From Bryobacteraceae bacterium (GTDB lineage: Bacteria > Acidobacteriota > Terriglobia > Bryobacterales > Bryobacteraceae), in contig JARKOC010000058.1 of the NCBI GenBank assembly GCA_029975915.1, positions 177,368 to 241,367 on the forward strand: a DNA stretch of 64,000 nt. Direction: 5' to 3'. The number at the start of each line of letters is the position of its first letter. Positions within the stretch are counted from its first letter, which is position 1. The translations under genes were made by a program, and so were the position numbers. Under the pieces are notes generated by a model. It searched no databases. It had not been told where the DNA came from and was given only the letters and a program-made list of their open reading frames with translations. This document shows, piece by piece, positions 49,079-58,049 of the stretch.

Positions 49079-50611
49079 GTGTTAATCGAACTCGCCATCA
49101 AGGCGACACTCCTGATTGCCTTTGCCGGACTGACATCCCTGGCGCTTCGCCGCAGCTCGGCCGCTATCCGCCACTTACTCTGGCTCAGTGCCCTGTCGGC
49201 CCTGGTCATACTGCCGCTGACCATCATCGCCATACCGGACTGGCATCCCGATGTGCCCCAGGCCGCCACCATTGCCAGCACCGCCCGGACCATTGTCACC
49301 GTCGCCGCCGGCTCGCCGGCAAAGACGGTCCCCTGGTCCTCAATCATCCTGGGTGCCTGGGCGGCTGGCACGCTGTTTCTGCTCGTACGGACCACGTTGG
49401 CCCAGTTCCGGGCTTTAAGGCTAATCGGAAGGTCGGTTCCCTTCCGCTCCGGCGTGGCCATCTGCCATGAGACCGATGTGCCGCTGGTCGCAGGTTTGCT
49501 GCATCCGGTCATCCTGCTGCCGGATGCCGCCATCGAATGGTCCGGGGACCGGCTGGAACTTGTCCTCAGGCACGAATCAGCTCACACTCACCGCAAGGAC
49601 ACGCTTTCTCAACTTGTCGGCGACATCGCCTGCGCGTTCTACTGGCCGCTGCCCTGGGTGTGGCTGGCCGCGCGCAAACTCCGCACGGAAGCCGAACTCG
49701 CCTGCGACGACGGCGTCCTGAACTCCGGCCGGCGCGCTTCTGACTACGCCGGCCATTTAATCGATATCGTGCGCGGCCTCTCGGGCCGCGAGCGCATTCC
49801 CCAAGGAGGGATTCCCATGGCCCGTTTGAATCAACTTGAATTGCGCCTCCACTCGATGCTGGCGCGCAACGTCAACCGGCGCGCGGCGACTCCGCGCGCG
49901 CTGCTGGCCGCCGCCCTCGGCTCCATCCTGTTCCTGATCCCCATTTCAGCCCTCGATATGCCCTCGTTCGCCGCCATCGATGGAATCAGCGGCACGGTGA
50001 AGGACGCCTCTGGCGGGACCGTCCCTAAAGCGAAGGTCACGGTCCAGTTCACGTCTTCATCGCGCCGGGAAGTCGGCTACACCAATGAAGTCGGCGAGTT
50101 CTCCCTCGCCCCGCTGCCCGACGGCGTCTATGATGTCTCGGTCGCCAAGCCCGGCTTCGCCCTGCTCCTGGTGCGAGGAATCGAAATCGACAAGGGAGCT
50201 TCGACACCACTGGTCCTGGTACTTCAAACAGGCAAAGTCACTGAATCGCTCACCGTTTCGGCGCAAGGTCCGGTGGCCCAAGCCGCGCCGGCGCCCGGTG
50301 CTGGCGGCATGCCCACCCGCATCAAGGTGGGCGGCAACGTCCAGGCGGTCAAGCTCGTCAAGATGGTCCGCCCGGCTTATCCGCCCGAATGCAAGGCCGC
50401 CGGCATCCAGGGCTCGGTGATGATGCGCGCCGTGATCGGCAAGGACGGCACGATTCTGAACCTGGAGAAGGTGAATGAACTGGTGGACCAGCGGCTGGTC
50501 GACGCGGCCATGGAAGCCGTCAAGCAGTGGCAGTATCAGCCAACTCTGCTCAACGGCAACCCGGTCGAAGTGATGACCGAAATCGACGTCAACTTCACCC
50601 TCAACCCATAA
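49079..50611 (+). CDS. BlaR1-type M56 peptidase fused to regulatory-like and TonB C-terminal domains
   Basis: A 510-residue membrane sensor-protease. Hydrophobic helices near 5-24, 33-52 and 86-105 flank an M56 zinc peptidase core with HESAH at 165-169 and E206 in ELACDD. After a further helix (about 270-290), there is a carboxypeptidase-regulatory-like beta domain (about 295-385). The C-terminus (about 420-510; PAYPPECKAAGIQGSVMMRAVIGKDG, WQYQPTLLNG) is a TonB C-terminal domain instead of the penicillin-binding sensor of classical BlaR1. The ligand is thus probably not a beta-lactam. GTG 49079 is 2 bases after the blaI stop. Confidence 0.9.
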   Translation: MLIELAIKATLLIAFAGLTSLALRRSSAAIRHLLWLSALSALVILPLTIIAIPDWHPDVPQAATIASTARTIVTVAAGSPAKTVPWSSIILGAWAAGTLFLLVRTTLAQFRALRLIGRSVPFRSGVAICHETDVPLVAGLLHPVILLPDAAIEWSGDRLELVLRHESAHTHRKDTLSQLVGDIACAFYWPLPWVWLAARKLRTEAELACDDGVLNSGRRASDYAGHLIDIVRGLSGRERIPQGGIPMARLNQLELRLHSMLARNVNRRAATPRALLAAALGSILFLIPISALDMPSFAAIDGISGTVKDASGGTVPKAKVTVQFTSSSRREVGYTNEVGEFSLAPLPDGVYDVSVAKPGFALLLVRGIEIDKGASTPLVLVLQTGKVTESLTVSAQGPVAQAAPAPGAGGMPTRIKVGGNVQAVKLVKMVRPAYPPECKAAGIQGSVMMRAVIGKDGTILNLEKVNELVDQRLVDAAMEAVKQWQYQPTLLNGNPVEVMTEIDVNFTLNP

Positions 50612-50630
50612 CGATCGCCCCCGCCCAAGG

Positions 50631-50667
50631 AGCGCAACGGCGGTTTCTCCTGCCCCGCCGTTGCGCT
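50631..50667. terminator. Bidirectional terminator-like hairpin between convergent genes
   Basis: AGCGCAACGGCGG (50631-50643) pairs perfectly over 13 bases with CCGCCGTTGCGCT (50655-50667) across an 11-base loop. It lies between the blaR1-like stop and the convergent GH78 stop. No long T-run, but stem strength favours termination from both sides. Confidence 0.75.
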
Positions 50668-50675
50668 TGCCTAGT

Positions 50676-53600
50676 TCAACGTGAGCGAAACTCGTAGCTT
50701 CCCGAGCTAAGCTGGATGACCGCCAGGTTCTTCTCCCTCCGCAGCAGAGACACTCCAGCCGCATCAGAGACCGGCCTCCCGGATTCCTCCACTACGCTTT
50801 CCGCCGCGGCGGGCAAATAAAGGGTTGCAGTCGAGTTGGCTGGCACGGTGACCCGGTAGGTGACAACTCCTCCATCGACTTTCCATGCGCTGCGAATCCG
50901 TCCATACATCGAATCGTAGTAGCCCTCCGCGGATTTCATTTCGCCAGTTGGATCCGGCTTCGGCTGGAGAATGAAGTTCTGGAAGCCGGGCTCGCCGCGC
51001 TGGATTCCCAGCGAATACGCCATCATCCACTGGCCCACCGCGCCGAACGAATAGTGGTTAAACGAGTTCATGCTGTTGTTGCCGCCGAAGCCGTTCTCAA
51101 CCGTGTAGCCATTGAGCCGCTCCCAAATGGAAGTGGCGCCCTGGTCGATGGGGTAGAGCCACGACGGGTACTGGTTGTTCTGCAACAACCTGTAGGCCAG
51201 CTCGTTCAAGCCATGATCGGAGAGTGCCTTGCTGATCCATGCCGTGCCGATGAATCCGGTCATCAGGGAGTACTTCGGCCGTACGACGCCGCCGTCGTCT
51301 TTGTTCTCGCGGGACACGGTATCAGCGAGGTTCTTCACCATGTGCGGGGCATTTTCTTCGCTGAACAGGCCCATGCCCAGCCCGACGGCGTATGAAGTCT
51401 GCGTGTCCGCGACCTTGAACGACGGCGCGGGCGCGGGCTGCGCGCCAGGGCCACCGCCGCCGAACATGCCGCGGCCGCCGGTGAGACCCAGCGTCTTCTT
51501 GTCAGAGTTGACAAAGGTCTTGTTAAAGAATGCCTTGCGCTGTTCGTATTGGGCTTTGTACCTGGCTGAGTCTTCCGGCTTGCCCAGCACCGCGGCCACC
51601 TTGGCCATGATGTCCAGGTCGAAGGCATGATAGGCGGTGGCCAGAAATTGGGCGCCAAGCGCGTTGTTCTGGGGACCGAGCCAATCGCCGAGTTGAGCGT
51701 CCGAACTCAAGCCGGTCTTCGGGTCGATCGACTTTTCAAGATGGTCCATGTAGGCGGCCATCGCCGCGTAGTTCTGCTCCAGGATCACCGTGTCGCCGTA
51801 CTGCTGGTAAACCTCCCACGGGATCACGATTCCGGCGCTGCCCCACAGCACGCCGCCGAAGCCGCCGCCGACAGGGGCGACATCGGCAAAGCGCCCTGAC
51901 GGGGCCTGTGTGTCGCGCATCGCCTGCATATGGCGGGTGAGGAACTGGTCGGCGTTGGATATATAGGTAGCCGTGCGAGAGAAGACGTTAATGTCGCCGG
52001 ACCAGCCCATCCGCTCGTTGCGCTGCGGGCAATCGGTGGGGATGGTGAGGAAATTGTCCACATTCGACCAGACAAGGTTCGACCAGAGACGGTTCACCTT
52101 CTCATTGGAGGTTCTGTAGTCCGCCGTCAGTTCCCGGATGGAACTGATCGCCACACCTTCAACTGCAGCGAGCGGCAGCGGCTTATCGATTCCCGTGATC
52201 TCCACGTACTGGTAGCCGTGCGAAGTGAACCTCGGCTGGAAGACCTGCATGCCGGCCTTCATCGTATAGATGTCCTGGCTCAACGCGGCGCGGTAGTTCT
52301 CGGTCATGATCATGCCGACGTTCTTGCCCGACTCCTTGAGATCCGGATACAGCATCTCGGCAAAGCGGAGGGTGATCTTCCGCCCGGCTTTGCCGTTGGC
52401 GATAGTAATCCGCGGAACGCCAACCATGTTCTGGCCCATGTCATAGACAAAAACGCCGGGGCGGACTTCCTTGACTGACTTTGCACAGAGAGTCTTGAAC
52501 ACTCCTGCGCTCTCGCCGATCTGGCCCACCAGCCTGAGCTTGTCGAAGTTGAAAGGAACGCCGGCGGCGCCGAAGCGCCCCTGTTCGGCGCCGGAGAACG
52601 TGGTCCCTGCAAGAGGGACGACGGCGGCGGGTTTCCATTTGCCGTCGTTGTAACGCGGATTGAGCCATCCGGCCACGGCCGCCTCGCGGGCCGCATCATA
52701 GACCTCGCCGAAATCAAGGCTGCTATAGACGATTGGTCCGTTGCAGGCGAACTTCCACCGCGGGTCGCCGGTGACCAGAGTGTCGGACGTGCCGTCCTTG
52801 TAAGTGACCACGAGTTTGGCGAGCAGCGATTGCCGGTCGCCGAAATGGTTCCAGATGGTCCCGAAACTGAGCAAGCCGCTCCACCAGCCTTCGCTGAGCA
52901 TGGCGCCGATGGCGTTGTCGCCGGCGTGGATCAGCTTCGTGACGTCGTAGGTCTGATAGAGGTGCGTGATGTTGTACTGAGTCAGCCCGGGGTTGTAATA
53001 GTCGTCGCCGACCCTTTTTCCATTCAGGTAAACCTCATAGATGCCACGCGCCGTGACGTACAGGCGGGCGCGGTCTATGGGCTTTGTCGCCGTCTTGAAA
53101 GCCGCCCGGAGCATTGGCGCGCCGTTGCGGCTCGGATCGCGGACGACGAAAACGCCCTTGGCGCCGCCTGAAACCACATAGCGGCCGTCGCTGACAGAGA
53201 GACCGGAGCCCGGGCCGGCAAAGTCCGCGTAGATCCCCTTGTAGACTGTGGCGGCGAGATCCTCGCTGAACAGGACATTGTTTGGCGCGCGGTTGTTCCG
53301 CACGGTCAGGTTACGGAATGAGGCGGTCTGGCCGGGTTCCGCGGCGAATCCTATGTCGCAGAGCAGACCAAAGGGCAGGTAGTTGCCGCCCGAGCCTACC
53401 GGGTTCAAATTGACGCTATTTGACGCCTGCCGGCTGAATCCCCCTCCGCCGCCGGGACCTGCGGGAGCCGCCGCAGCGCCCGCGGCCGCCAGCGACGATT
53501 TCCCGTCGATGGTGATCGCTATATTGCCGAACGCGCTGCGAATGGCGATGGCGTGCTCGGCATTCTTGTTCGATGCGTCAATGATGTCTCTCGCTATCTC

Positions 53601-54335
53601 GAAAGTGCGGAACGGCTTGCTAGGCGTGTCCGTGTCTTTGTATCCAGCCCGGTAGACGTGGAGTTTCGCTTTGCCGTCCGGCGTGCCGTCCAGGCCTGAA
53701 ATGTCGAGTTCCAGCTTGATGTAGCTCTGGTCCTTCCCGCTCTGGACCTGGTAGATGTTCTTGTTCTGGTCCATCAGCCGGGAGTCGTTGGCTCCATAGA
53801 CGAACGACGCCTTTGTGCTGCCCGGAGCGATAGCGACGGTGTAACTCAGGTCGAAGATAGCCAGATAGGGCGCATAAAGAACAAGGTCGCTGTCTCCTCC
53901 GCCGATCCACTTGGCGCCGCTCCAAGCCGGAGCGTCCGGCGAGGAGTCCATCAGTCCGGTTTCGAACCATGAAACGGCTTGCAACTTGGCCCCCTTGTCA
54001 TCCCACACGCTGACCGTCCACGTGTAGCGCGTTGCCGCCTCCAGGGGCGTGCCGCTGTATCGAATCGCTATCGACTTGGAAGACTCGACCCGCTTCGTGT
54101 CCCACACGAGCTTGCCTTGGGCATCCTTCACCTCAATCTGGTACGCCGTCTGGCGGACTCCCCGTTCGGCGGCGGTGGCGGCCATCTGCCAACTGAATCG
54201 CGGCTGGACGGCATCGATGCCCAGAGGAGTCTTCCGGTACTCCACTTGTAGGTTCTGAATCACAACAGCAGCGCGGGCCTGCTGGAGACTTCCGAGTATG
54301 ATGGCCATTAAGGCGAGAACGCGCCTTGCACTCAT
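50676..54335 (-). CDS. Secreted GH78 alpha-L-rhamnosidase
   Basis: A 1219-residue multidomain glycosidase predicted to release terminal alpha-L-rhamnose. A signal peptide (about 1-22) is followed by an N-terminal Ig-like/fibronectin domain (about 25-130). A laminin-G/jelly-roll-like insert with Gly/Pro-rich linker is near 280-310, and beta domains with ARLYVTARGIYEVYLNGKRVGD follow. The catalytic (alpha/alpha)6 barrel contains DCPQRNERMGWSGD, where the acidic cluster holds the catalytic acid, and LGDWLGPQNN. The C-terminal beta domain ends in SGSYEFRS. ATG 54335 has AGGAGA 7 bases upstream. It lies downstream of a DUF1080 hydrolase and a polysaccharide operon on the same strand. Confidence 0.92.
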   Translation of the reverse strand: MSARRVLALMAIILGSLQQARAAVVIQNLQVEYRKTPLGIDAVQPRFSWQMAATAAERGVRQTAYQIEVKDAQGKLVWDTKRVESSKSIAIRYSGTPLEAATRYTWTVSVWDDKGAKLQAVSWFETGLMDSSPDAPAWSGAKWIGGGDSDLVLYAPYLAIFDLSYTVAIAPGSTKASFVYGANDSRLMDQNKNIYQVQSGKDQSYIKLELDISGLDGTPDGKAKLHVYRAGYKDTDTPSKPFRTFEIARDIIDASNKNAEHAIAIRSAFGNIAITIDGKSSLAAAGAAAAPAGPGGGGGFSRQASNSVNLNPVGSGGNYLPFGLLCDIGFAAEPGQTASFRNLTVRNNRAPNNVLFSEDLAATVYKGIYADFAGPGSGLSVSDGRYVVSGGAKGVFVVRDPSRNGAPMLRAAFKTATKPIDRARLYVTARGIYEVYLNGKRVGDDYYNPGLTQYNITHLYQTYDVTKLIHAGDNAIGAMLSEGWWSGLLSFGTIWNHFGDRQSLLAKLVVTYKDGTSDTLVTGDPRWKFACNGPIVYSSLDFGEVYDAAREAAVAGWLNPRYNDGKWKPAAVVPLAGTTFSGAEQGRFGAAGVPFNFDKLRLVGQIGESAGVFKTLCAKSVKEVRPGVFVYDMGQNMVGVPRITIANGKAGRKITLRFAEMLYPDLKESGKNVGMIMTENYRAALSQDIYTMKAGMQVFQPRFTSHGYQYVEITGIDKPLPLAAVEGVAISSIRELTADYRTSNEKVNRLWSNLVWSNVDNFLTIPTDCPQRNERMGWSGDINVFSRTATYISNADQFLTRHMQAMRDTQAPSGRFADVAPVGGGFGGVLWGSAGIVIPWEVYQQYGDTVILEQNYAAMAAYMDHLEKSIDPKTGLSSDAQLGDWLGPQNNALGAQFLATAYHAFDLDIMAKVAAVLGKPEDSARYKAQYEQRKAFFNKTFVNSDKKTLGLTGGRGMFGGGGPGAQPAPAPSFKVADTQTSYAVGLGMGLFSEENAPHMVKNLADTVSRENKDDGGVVRPKYSLMTGFIGTAWISKALSDHGLNELAYRLLQNNQYPSWLYPIDQGATSIWERLNGYTVENGFGGNNSMNSFNHYSFGAVGQWMMAYSLGIQRGEPGFQNFILQPKPDPTGEMKSAEGYYDSMYGRIRSAWKVDGGVVTYRVTVPANSTATLYLPAAAESVVEESGRPVSDAAGVSLLRREKNLAVIQLSSGSYEFRSR

Positions 54336-54495
54336 CGAAGTATCTCCTGTCACTTTCTCAACGCACCTTCCAGACGGTTGCTGTTGCGCGTCACTGAAGG
54401 CATATCAGGTGGCGTACCAAACTGCAAGCGCCTGGCACATCCGCCGCAGACTCTGGGAAGCCCTTCGCTGGCCGGGCCTCTCGCCGCGGCCGTGA

Positions 54496-54529
54496 ATCCG
54501 GACCGGCAGCGCTCTGGCCCTGTCCGGAT
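54496..54529 (-). terminator. Hairpin after DUF1080 hydrolase gene
   Basis: ATCCGGAC (54496-54503) pairs with GTCCGGAT (54522-54529), 8 bases downstream of the DUF1080 stop at 54537 on the minus strand. No U-tract is obvious. Confidence 0.5.
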
Positions 54530-54536
54530 CCCGCAG

Positions 54537-55325
54537 CTAGAACTGCTTGAGCCTCCAGTTCCGGTATTCGACCTTCATCGGCGGGCCGACGTGAACTTGG
54601 ACCCCGATTTGCCCTCTGTGCGGGCGGTTCGGATCGTCGTCGATCACCACGCTCATCAGTTGCCCGTTGATGCTGTGCATCAGGGTATTGCCGCGGACAA
54701 TCAGGTGGACCGAGTTCCAGCCGTCCGTAATGAATCTCGTGAGTTCATTGATCTCCCCCAGGCGCGACAGGACAACAGGTTTCCGCGTGCCTGTCACGTG
54801 CGTCACATCACCGCGCTGCGCAAGAAACAACCGCCCTTTCTCCTCGTAGTTGTTGCCGGTATACCGGTTCTTGCCGTCGATATCGCACTGATAGCCCTTC
54901 ATGGCGTACCTGTTGGATGGCGTCACCTTGTCCGGAACCACAACGCTGCGATAGTTGATCCCGCTGTTGCCCGCCCCTGTGATGCGGTAGTCCACCTTCA
55001 GTTCGAAATCCTCCAGAACGCCACCCTGCCAGATGATGAAGGTGTTGCTCTTGATGACCGTCTCGGCAGTGATCTCCCCCGTCATCAACCCGCCGGAAAC
55101 GCGCCAGTATGCCGGATTGCCCTCCCATCCGTCTAGCGTTTTGCCGTCGAAGATGCTCCTGAAACCGTCCTCGTCGCCTTCGATCGGCTCCGGACGGTCG
55201 CTTTGTTTGGGCACGTAGGGCTCGGTTGCCTGCTGCTGCGCCACCAGTGAACACGGCAGGCTCACTGCCAGCGAAGCGAGGATGTATCTTCTGCTTGAGT
55301 TGACTTTGGTCATGGCGCCGTTCAT
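54537..55325 (-). CDS. Secreted 3-keto-disaccharide hydrolase (DUF1080)
   Basis: A 262-residue concanavalin-like lectin/glucanase-fold protein of the DUF1080 (3-keto-disaccharide hydrolase) family. A signal peptide (about 8-28) precedes FDGKTLDGWEG, NTFIIWQGG, NSGINYRS, KGYQCDIDG and MKVEYRNWRLKQF, all family signatures. Such enzymes hydrolyse or bind sugar moieties, sometimes 3-keto-glycosides. Two in-frame ATGs (55325, 55313) compete; no ribosome binding site separates them. A paralogue with about half identical residues lies at 62885, on the other side of the polysaccharide operon. Confidence 0.9.
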   Translation of the reverse strand: MNGAMTKVNSSRRYILASLAVSLPCSLVAQQQATEPYVPKQSDRPEPIEGDEDGFRSIFDGKTLDGWEGNPAYWRVSGGLMTGEITAETVIKSNTFIIWQGGVLEDFELKVDYRITGAGNSGINYRSVVVPDKVTPSNRYAMKGYQCDIDGKNRYTGNNYEEKGRLFLAQRGDVTHVTGTRKPVVLSRLGEINELTRFITDGWNSVHLIVRGNTLMHSINGQLMSVVIDDDPNRPHRGQIGVQVHVGPPMKVEYRNWRLKQF

Positions 55326-55459
55326 TGTACGCGAGTTGCGGCGCCGGCGGATGCAAAAAATACCCCAATGCGGCGCAGTTTCAGCCCTCTCTTAAGGCGA
55401 CCGCCTGTTTGTTCTTTGCAAATGGCTCCAGGCAGCGATTGCGCCTCGCCATGCCGGAA

Positions 55460-56155
55460 TCAGTAAGCGCCATGCCCCAGAAGCACGACTCTGACCGTCT
55501 TCAGAAGGATCCTCAAGTCGAGCCACAGGGTTCGTTCGGTCAGGTAGCGGAGGTCCAGGGCGATGCGCGTACGGTAGCTGGTGTCGGTGCGGCCAGAGGA
55601 CTGCCACAGGCCGGTAAGTCCTGGTTTCACCTGTAGATACAGATTGAACGCAGGCCCGTACTTCGCTACCTCGTCCTCCACGATCGGCCGCGGCCCCACC
55701 ATGCTCATTTCGCCGCGCAGAACGCTGATCAACTGTGGGAGTTCGTCCAGACTCGACCTCCGTAACAACCGCCCGACACGCGTGATGCGGGGATCGTTCT
55801 TGAGCTTGTGGGTCTCCATCCACTCGGTTCGCAGGTCCGGGTGCGTGTCCAGGTAGTGTTCAAGGACTTCATCCGCATCCCTGACCATCGTCCGGAACTT
55901 GTGGAGCCGGAATGACCGGTTCCCCTTCCCGATCCTTGTGTGTGTGAACAACACCGGACCCCGGCTGTCCAGAACGATCAACAACGCGATGACAGCCGCG
56001 AAAGGAATCGACAGGATGAGCAGGAGTAAGGCCACCGAGACGTCCAGTATCCTCTTCAACGCAAGCGATCCAGGGTTCCTCAGGCTTTCGGCCAACTGCC
56101 CCGCCTCAGGCGCTCCCCCTCCCAGGGAGTCCGGATCGGATGATCGGAGATTCAT
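55460..56155 (-). CDS. Initiating phosphoglycosyl transferase (undecaprenyl-phosphate sugar transferase)
   Basis: A 231-residue monotopic bacterial sugar transferase, the small PglC-like catalytic form of the WbaP/WcaJ superfamily. One N-terminal membrane helix (about 36-57) precedes the catalytic region with FRLHKFRTM, the catalytic acidic pair after [21 protein letters not shown] and [13 protein letters not shown]. It charges undecaprenyl phosphate with the first sugar of the repeat unit. It is the last gene of the seven-gene polysaccharide operon, 10 bases after a GT4 stop, so initiation is encoded at the 3' end. The N-terminal ~25 residues are poorly conserved-looking. Confidence 0.93.
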   Translation of the reverse strand: MNLRSSDPDSLGGGAPEAGQLAESLRNPGSLALKRILDVSVALLLLILSIPFAAVIALLIVLDSRGPVLFTHTRIGKGNRSFRLHKFRTMVRDADEVLEHYLDTHPDLRTEWMETHKLKNDPRITRVGRLLRRSSLDELPQLISVLRGEMSMVGPRPIVEDEVAKYGPAFNLYLQVKPGLTGLWQSSGRTDTSYRTRIALDLRYLTERTLWLDLRILLKTVRVVLLGHGAY

Positions 56156-56165
56156 TCTAGGCTCG

Positions 56166-57281
56166 TCACTCCGCTTTGGCGGTCCTGATTTGTACCGTAG
56201 CATAGACGGCCGAGGTGAGATCCGCCATGACCTCGAGCCTGAACCGTTGTTCGTAAAGCTTGCGGGCTGCCTCTCCCATTTGCCGGCGCAATGGAGCGGA
56301 TTCGGTCAACTTGCCCAGCGCCGCAGCCAGGGCCTGCCGGTCTTCCGGTGGCACGAGCAGGCCGTTCACGCCGTGCGTGACCGCTTCCCCAGTGCCTCCT
56401 ACATCTGTCGACACGACAGGCAGACCGGCGCACAGAGCCTCCAGAATGCTCCGCGGGAGGGCCTCCGAACGCGACGAAAGCACAAAAATCTGGGCCCGTG
56501 CCAGCCAGCCTGATGTATCGGGAACATAACCCCGGAATCTGACCTTGTCGTCCAAACCCAATTTGCGGGCCAGCCGGCGGATGGATGGCTCCTGCGGACC
56601 ATCACCCAACAGGTCGATCTCCCATCCCGTTTTCGGAAGCAGCGCCAGCGCCTCCAACAATGTCCGGTAATCCTTTGGCGCGTCAAACCGGGCGATGGAA
56701 CAGATCCGCACCGGAGTCAATCCGGGATCGGCGCGAAACTGCTCAGCGGTGTTGCGTACCCCGTTCAGAACGACAGACAGCTTTTCCTCCTCTGCGATCC
56801 CCTTTTCGAGGGCCAGCCGCTTCTCATGCTCGCAGACGCAGATGATGGCGTCGCACCATTTGGCCATCAACCGCTCCACGAACCCGAAGGCCAGCCGCGC
56901 CATGCGCGGCATCCGCTTGCCCGCGGGCCAGCCGTGGGGAGTGTAGATGACCGGAATGCCCAACAGCCGGCATGCCGCCCTGCCGATACTGCCGGCCTTG
57001 GCGGTATGAGTGGAGACGAGATCGGGTTTCAGCCTCCGGAGCGCCACGCAAAGCTCTACCAGCGCCATCGCGTCAAAAAGCGGATTAATGCTCCTCCGAA
57101 GCCAGTGCAAGCTCTGGAATGGTACGCCGGCCGCTTCCAGTTGCTCGGTGACATGGCCGTGTCCGCCGACCAGCACACACGTTTCGTGCCCCCTGGCGTG
57201 CATGATCCGCGCCAGATCGCGGACATGAATGCTGGCTCCGCCCACGGCGTCGGCGCGCGTGATGACGTAAACGATTCTCAT
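56166..57281 (-). CDS. Glycosyltransferase family 4 (third GT4)
   Basis: A 371-residue GT-B retaining glycosyltransferase. Donor-binding motif SEALPRSILEALCAGLPVVSTDVGGTGEAV, DAPKDYRTLLEAL and TPHGWPAGKR are typical of GT4. Acts at the cytosolic face, adding a sugar to the lipid-linked repeat. ATG 57281 overlaps the methyltransferase stop by ATGA. It precedes the phosphoglycosyl transferase gene. Sugar and linkage are not predictable. Confidence 0.92.
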   Translation of the reverse strand: MRIVYVITRADAVGGASIHVRDLARIMHARGHETCVLVGGHGHVTEQLEAAGVPFQSLHWLRRSINPLFDAMALVELCVALRRLKPDLVSTHTAKAGSIGRAACRLLGIPVIYTPHGWPAGKRMPRMARLAFGFVERLMAKWCDAIICVCEHEKRLALEKGIAEEEKLSVVLNGVRNTAEQFRADPGLTPVRICSIARFDAPKDYRTLLEALALLPKTGWEIDLLGDGPQEPSIRRLARKLGLDDKVRFRGYVPDTSGWLARAQIFVLSSRSEALPRSILEALCAGLPVVSTDVGGTGEAVTHGVNGLLVPPEDRQALAAALGKLTESAPLRRQMGEAARKLYEQRFRLEVMADLTSAVYATVQIRTAKAE

Positions 57282-58048
57282 GCGGCCGCCTTCCCCGAGA
57301 CGATGACCATGAAGGCCAGCCTGCGGAACACGGCGCGCGCGGCCGTCGCGACCAACGGCAGTCCGGCGATCCATGCCAAGGCCTGCCTGCCCGGCCTGTC
57401 CAGCAACCTGAACCTGATGTAGTCGCTCTCGCAGAACCGGTTTGAGAAGTAGCGTCCGAAGGCGCTCAGGATCTCCCGCCGCGGGCGGTAGTGCGTATAA
57501 GCGTCAATCCAAGCCAGCTTGTCCAAGGTCCACTGGCGGCAAGTCGGGGCCTCCTCTTTCCAGTAGCCCAATCCGAGACGCCGCAGCGCCCATGTGTAAA
57601 GAAACCTCATCCTCGAACCGGGGCGCATCCGGTGGGCGAACGGGATGCCGATGTGGCCCTCCCGCCAGACCTCGCGCGACGGGAACACGCTCAGCACAGT
57701 GCCTCCCGGCTTCAGCACGCGGTGGATCTCCTTCAACGCGGCGTCCAAGTCCTCGACATGTTCCATCACTTGGTTATTCACCACCAGGTCGATCGTTCCA
57801 TCGCCGTAAGCAAGCCGATTCTCATGGATCTCCGTGATTGCCGTTCCCAGCAATCCAGACTCCTCAGCTTCAACCCGCGTCTTTGAACCTCCGTAGTACA
57901 CATCGGCGCCCGCCATTTCCAATCCCTTCGCCAGTCCAGCCTTCACCAGATGCCCCGCGCCGCAACCGAAATCCAGGATCCGCGCGCCGGGCCTCTGCCG
58001 CGCGTACTGCACTGCGAAATCGAGTACGAACCGGTTGGTGACGTCCAT
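57278..58048 (-). CDS. Class I SAM-dependent methyltransferase
   Basis: A 256-residue methyltransferase. SAM-binding motif I is ILDFGCGAG (about 24-32), with VVNNQVMEHVED (motif IV area) and HRVLKPGGTVLSVFP (motif VI). The C-terminal ~90 residues contain basic and hydrophobic helices that may contact membrane-linked glycan. Embedded between two GT4 genes (overlap 4 bases downstream, 1-base gap upstream), it probably methylates a sugar of the exopolysaccharide or caps the chain. Confidence 0.9.
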   Translation of the reverse strand: MDVTNRFVLDFAVQYARQRPGARILDFGCGAGHLVKAGLAKGLEMAGADVYYGGSKTRVEAEESGLLGTAITEIHENRLAYGDGTIDLVVNNQVMEHVEDLDAALKEIHRVLKPGGTVLSVFPSREVWREGHIGIPFAHRMRPGSRMRFLYTWALRRLGLGYWKEEAPTCRQWTLDKLAWIDAYTHYRPRREILSAFGRYFSNRFCESDYIRFRLLDRPGRQALAWIAGLPLVATAARAVFRRLAFMVIVSGKAAA

Positions 58049-58049
58049 C

